NCBI GenBank assembly: GCA_021107945.1
Contig: JAIORV010000103.1
Coordinates: 1 to 42,736 of the forward strand
Source of the DNA: Vulcanimicrobiota bacterium
Lineage (GTDB): Bacteria > Vulcanimicrobiota > JAJTBE01
Direction of reading: 5' to 3'
Length of the DNA stretch: 42,736 nucleotides
Below are positions 40,517 through 42,736 of the stretch, piece by piece. The notes under the pieces were generated by a model. The model made no database searches. It worked only from the letters and a program-made list of their open reading frames with translations, and had not been told where the DNA came from. Numbering within the stretch: position 1 is the first letter of the stretch; each line of letters starts with the position of its first letter. Made by a program: the position numbers and the translations under genes.

Positions 40517-40839
40517 TTGATTTCAACTCCTAATTTGAAGATATTATTTACCAAAGGCATTACTTTGTAAATGGGTCTATTTAATTGCTTAACCGAAAAG
40601 ATACAAGTATCGAGAACAAGATCATAAAGAATTCCTACATCAAGAAGCTTGCTCATAATATCATATCTCTTTTTCCAATCCTTGCCTTTTCTAAAAATAA
40701 CAGCAATATCACAATCCGAATCGGGATTGAATTTCTCGACCTGTGATCCAAACAGGTATAACTTCTGGAAATCATCGGGGTATTCTTCTTTAAGTGTTTT
40801 CTTCATTTCCAGGAGTGCTTTTCTCAATTTTTTATCCAT
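40513..40839 (-). CDS. MNT-type nucleotidyltransferase (antitoxin-like), pair 2
   Basis: The 108-residue nucleotidyltransferase has LFGSQVEKFNPDSDCDIAVIF and YDLVLDTCIF, the same active-site residues as pair 1. The ATG at 40839 is preferred over one at 40872: GGGAGGG lies nine bases upstream and the protein then begins MDKKLRKALLEMKK exactly like pair 1. It leads the two-gene operon with the HEPN gene (ATGA overlap). Confidence 0.86.
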   Translation of the reverse strand: MDKKLRKALLEMKKTLKEEYPDDFQKLYLFGSQVEKFNPDSDCDIAVIFRKGKDWKKRYDIMSKLLDVGILYDLVLDTCIFSVKQLNRPIYKVMPLVNNIFKLGVEIK

Positions 40840-41267
40840 TGGAGTATCCCTCCCTGGAATTCCAGTTTCCAAATTCTAATTTCTAATTTCCATTTTACCA
40901 TAGAGTGCATAGAGGATAAAGAGATTCTTTTAGAATCCTCATTTCCTTATTATAGCTTTCATTATCCTTACCGGGAAGACGCTGAAGCGTCTGGAGACGA
41001 GGAGTGAGAGGCGGGAAATGAGAAACGGGTTGTGGGTATTCTTCCTTCTTAGGGCTGTCCAATAAGTTGTAATAGTCATCCTGAACTCGTTTCAAGGTCG
41101 CCAAGGCAAGGTTGTTTCAGTATATTACACCTTTTTCTATAACCTCATCTCCATCATCTGTTTATCGGGACGGGGACGTCCCTCCTACAACTCTGACAAC
41201 CAACCTCCGTTATCCATTTCTTTGCTTATACTCTGTGGTCTTTGCTTCTTTGCGGTGAAAAAAAATA
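40840..41267. repeat. Intergenic mosaic between MNT pair 2 and EndoQ-like genes
   Basis: The gap has CCTCATTTCCTTATTA words, a GACGCTGAAGCGTC hairpin (about 40978-40993, the C-type core), GAGAGGCGGGAAATGAG words, a CATCCTGAACTCG word, a GGGACG-GGGA-CGTCCC/TCCTACA hairpin (41166-41189) and a GTCTTTGCTTCTTTGCGG module up to the EndoQ-like stop. No gene is visible. Confidence 0.72.
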
Positions 41268-42488
41268 TCAAAGGTCAAGACTCAATTGAATATATTGCTT
41301 ATCCCGTTTCTTCACCTTCCCGTGATGACCGCCGCCGCCGGGTTTCATTTTTAGTTTTCCGTTTCTTGCATCTATAAGGTTTCGGGCGATTTCCACGGGG
41401 AGGGCGGATTTGATATCTTTCTCGCTAACGGTATTCAATATCGCCATTTCCGTGCCAAATTTGCTCAGGAGGTATTTTAAAACCCTGTCCGTAATTCCCG
41501 GTACGAACATCAGTGGTATCTGATAACTATAAGGAGGGCGATGCGCAGGATGTCTCGGTTTGTCATAATCACCTATATCTATTATCCTGTCGATTACTCC
41601 GCGCACTATGTCTTTGCCTTTGGCTCCACAATACTCACATTTGAGAACAGGCGGAGTTCCTTCCTGTACCCTGTCACATTTCAAGCAAAATGTGCGGTGG
41701 TAGCGTCCCAGGAATGGATCCATTCCCACATTTTTTACAACTTTTCTGCCCCCCCGCCTGTGAAGCGCCAGAATAAACTCCCTGAACCCGGGCTTTTCCA
41801 TTCTAATGACATTATACTCCCGGGCGATTTTGGGTATGGAGTGGGCATCTGAGTTGGAGAGGAAAGTAATATTTCTCAATTCTTCGAGGTGGTCGGCGAT
41901 ATCGGTGTCGGCGGAGAGCCCGAGTTCAATTGCGATAATGTCCTCCGCCTTTTCACCGAATATCCCGGACAATCTTCTCCCTGCGTTTCCATATAAAGAC
42001 TTGTGAGGTGTGAAAACATGAGCGGGAATAAAAACACCGCCGGTTGCCTGTACAACATTGAAAAGCTCCGATGCTGTGAGTGAAGCTCTCTGTGAAGAAA
42101 GCTCGATGTTTGTAATATGCTTTCTCATTATGTTGGAGAATTCGCTGATGGCTCCAACAGTGGGGAAATACGCTATGTGATGTGAAGTGCCGCCGTTTTT
42201 CTCCGCAGTTTCAACCTCGGAAGCGGGAATTACAGTCAATCTTTCCCTGTGAAGTAAACCTCCGTCGGATAGTTGGTATAATTCGCCTCTTCTTATCATC
42301 GAGCGAATATCCCGGAGAACACCGGGCGAGGCGCAATCGACAATCCCTATCATATCCATTCCCTTGCGGGAGAGCGATTCTTTCACGATTGACTCAAATA
42401 TCAATTTGCGGGAAGCGGTAATCTTGACAGGCTTTCCCTCCGATGTCGCCCCTATATGTATATGCATATCGCAAAAACAGTCTTTCAT
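41268..42488 (-). CDS. Endonuclease Q-like PHP-domain protein
   Basis: The 406-residue protein has a PHP domain with DMHIHIG (metal ligands H9, H11), HHIAYF (103-108), PAHVFTPH (155-162) and FLSNSDAHS (209-217). A zinc-finger-like segment C268-xx-C271...C284-xx-C287 and a C-terminal helix-hairpin-like region ending in a KPGGGGHHGKV motif follow. This order matches endonuclease Q (TIGR00375, YqxK), which nicks DNA 5' of deaminated bases such as deoxyinosine and uracil. I infer a DNA-repair nuclease. It has no signal peptide. The ribosome site before the ATG is poor. Repeats lie on both sides. Confidence 0.85.
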   Translation of the reverse strand: MKDCFCDMHIHIGATSEGKPVKITASRKLIFESIVKESLSRKGMDMIGIVDCASPGVLRDIRSMIRRGELYQLSDGGLLHRERLTVIPASEVETAEKNGGTSHHIAYFPTVGAISEFSNIMRKHITNIELSSQRASLTASELFNVVQATGGVFIPAHVFTPHKSLYGNAGRRLSGIFGEKAEDIIAIELGLSADTDIADHLEELRNITFLSNSDAHSIPKIAREYNVIRMEKPGFREFILALHRRGGRKVVKNVGMDPFLGRYHRTFCLKCDRVQEGTPPVLKCEYCGAKGKDIVRGVIDRIIDIGDYDKPRHPAHRPPYSYQIPLMFVPGITDRVLKYLLSKFGTEMAILNTVSEKDIKSALPVEIARNLIDARNGKLKMKPGGGGHHGKVKKRDKQYIQLSLDL

Positions 42489-42736
42489 AATCAGTTGTTA
42501 TTTTACCACAGAGAACATAGAGATATCAATGTTTTTTCTCCGCCCATCCTCTGTGGACTCTGTGATCTCTGCGGTGAATAGTTACCGGCGATACTTGTAA
42601 ACCTCAGCGATATCCTTATTTCCTTATTTCCTTATTAAACAAACAATTCCGTACTTCCTAATTCCCACTTCCCTCTTCCCTCTTCCCATTTCCCACTTCC
42701 CACTTCCCATTTCCCACTTCCCACTTCCCATTTCCC
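42489..42736. repeat. Terminal intergenic repeats with CCCAYTTCCC microsatellite
   Basis: After two CTCTGTGG-type modules and TTATTTCCTTATTTCC words, a run of about 75 bases at the right edge repeats the words CCCACTTCCC and CCCATTTCCC. The strand is strongly pyrimidine-rich. The repeat may continue beyond the window. Confidence 0.8.

Overview
The window is about 42.7 kb of a Gram-negative (diderm-type) bacterial chromosome of moderate GC. Many proteins carry Sec or Tat signals, or single N-terminal anchors for a periplasm. There are no rRNA genes, no tRNA genes that I could see, no CRISPR array and no transposase gene. The phylum cannot be fixed from sequence alone. The gene mix (F-type ATPase with AtpZ/AtpI, MoxR/DUF58/VWA cluster, AmmeMemoRadiSam radical SAM enzyme, EndoQ-type PHP nuclease) and the very repeat-rich intergenic DNA look like an uncultured environmental lineage rather than a model species.

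Layout. 1-10.8 kb: secreted ankyrin protein, MBL-fold hydrolase, small glycine-rich protein, HicB-type antitoxin, DUF1848 protein, GT87-like membrane glycosyltransferase, HtrA protease, a decayed GxxExxY gene, an SMR/EamA-like transporter with a large insert, YtxH protein, STAS protein, and a FetAB-type ABC exporter. 11.3-14.0 kb (minus strand): S10 carboxypeptidase followed by a Tat-exported radical SAM enzyme. 14.9-20.5 kb: MoxR, a 1.1-kb block of repeats, then DUF58, VWA (BatA/B-like) and a BatD-like protein, coupled by ATGA overlaps. 20.8-24.5 kb: two exported propeller-like proteins flanking a DegT/DnrJ aminotransferase. 24.6-32.2 kb: ATP synthase genes atpZ-atpI-atpB-atpE-atpF-atpH-atpA-atpG-atpD, with no atpC and with repeats inserted between several genes. 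32.6-34.5 kb (minus): ECF sigma factor, zinc-finger anti-sigma factor and a Spy-like periplasmic protein. 35.3-36.3 kb: an E1-like ThiF/MoeB protein coupled to a MoaD/ThiS-like protein. 36.3-42.5 kb (minus): Wzx-type flippase, M20 peptidase, two tandem MNT-HEPN toxin-antitoxin pairs (one HEPN frameshifted), and an endonuclease Q-like PHP protein.

The most unusual content is between the genes. Intergenic DNA is built from a small vocabulary of modules reused in different orders. Several are hairpins whose stems change by paired substitutions while the loop and flank stay fixed. Three cases stand out. (i) A three-copy, roughly 260-bp array of hairpins (46-302, 14446-14795, 34950-35212). (ii) A short hairpin with variable stem, an apical loop containing GGA and a fixed TCCTACA flank, in at least ten places. 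(iii) A hairpin with an AAA/TTT core followed by GCTAC, often just after stop codons. The paired changes suggest selection for folding, as RNA or as single-stranded DNA, and I regard this as the best candidate for undescribed biology here.
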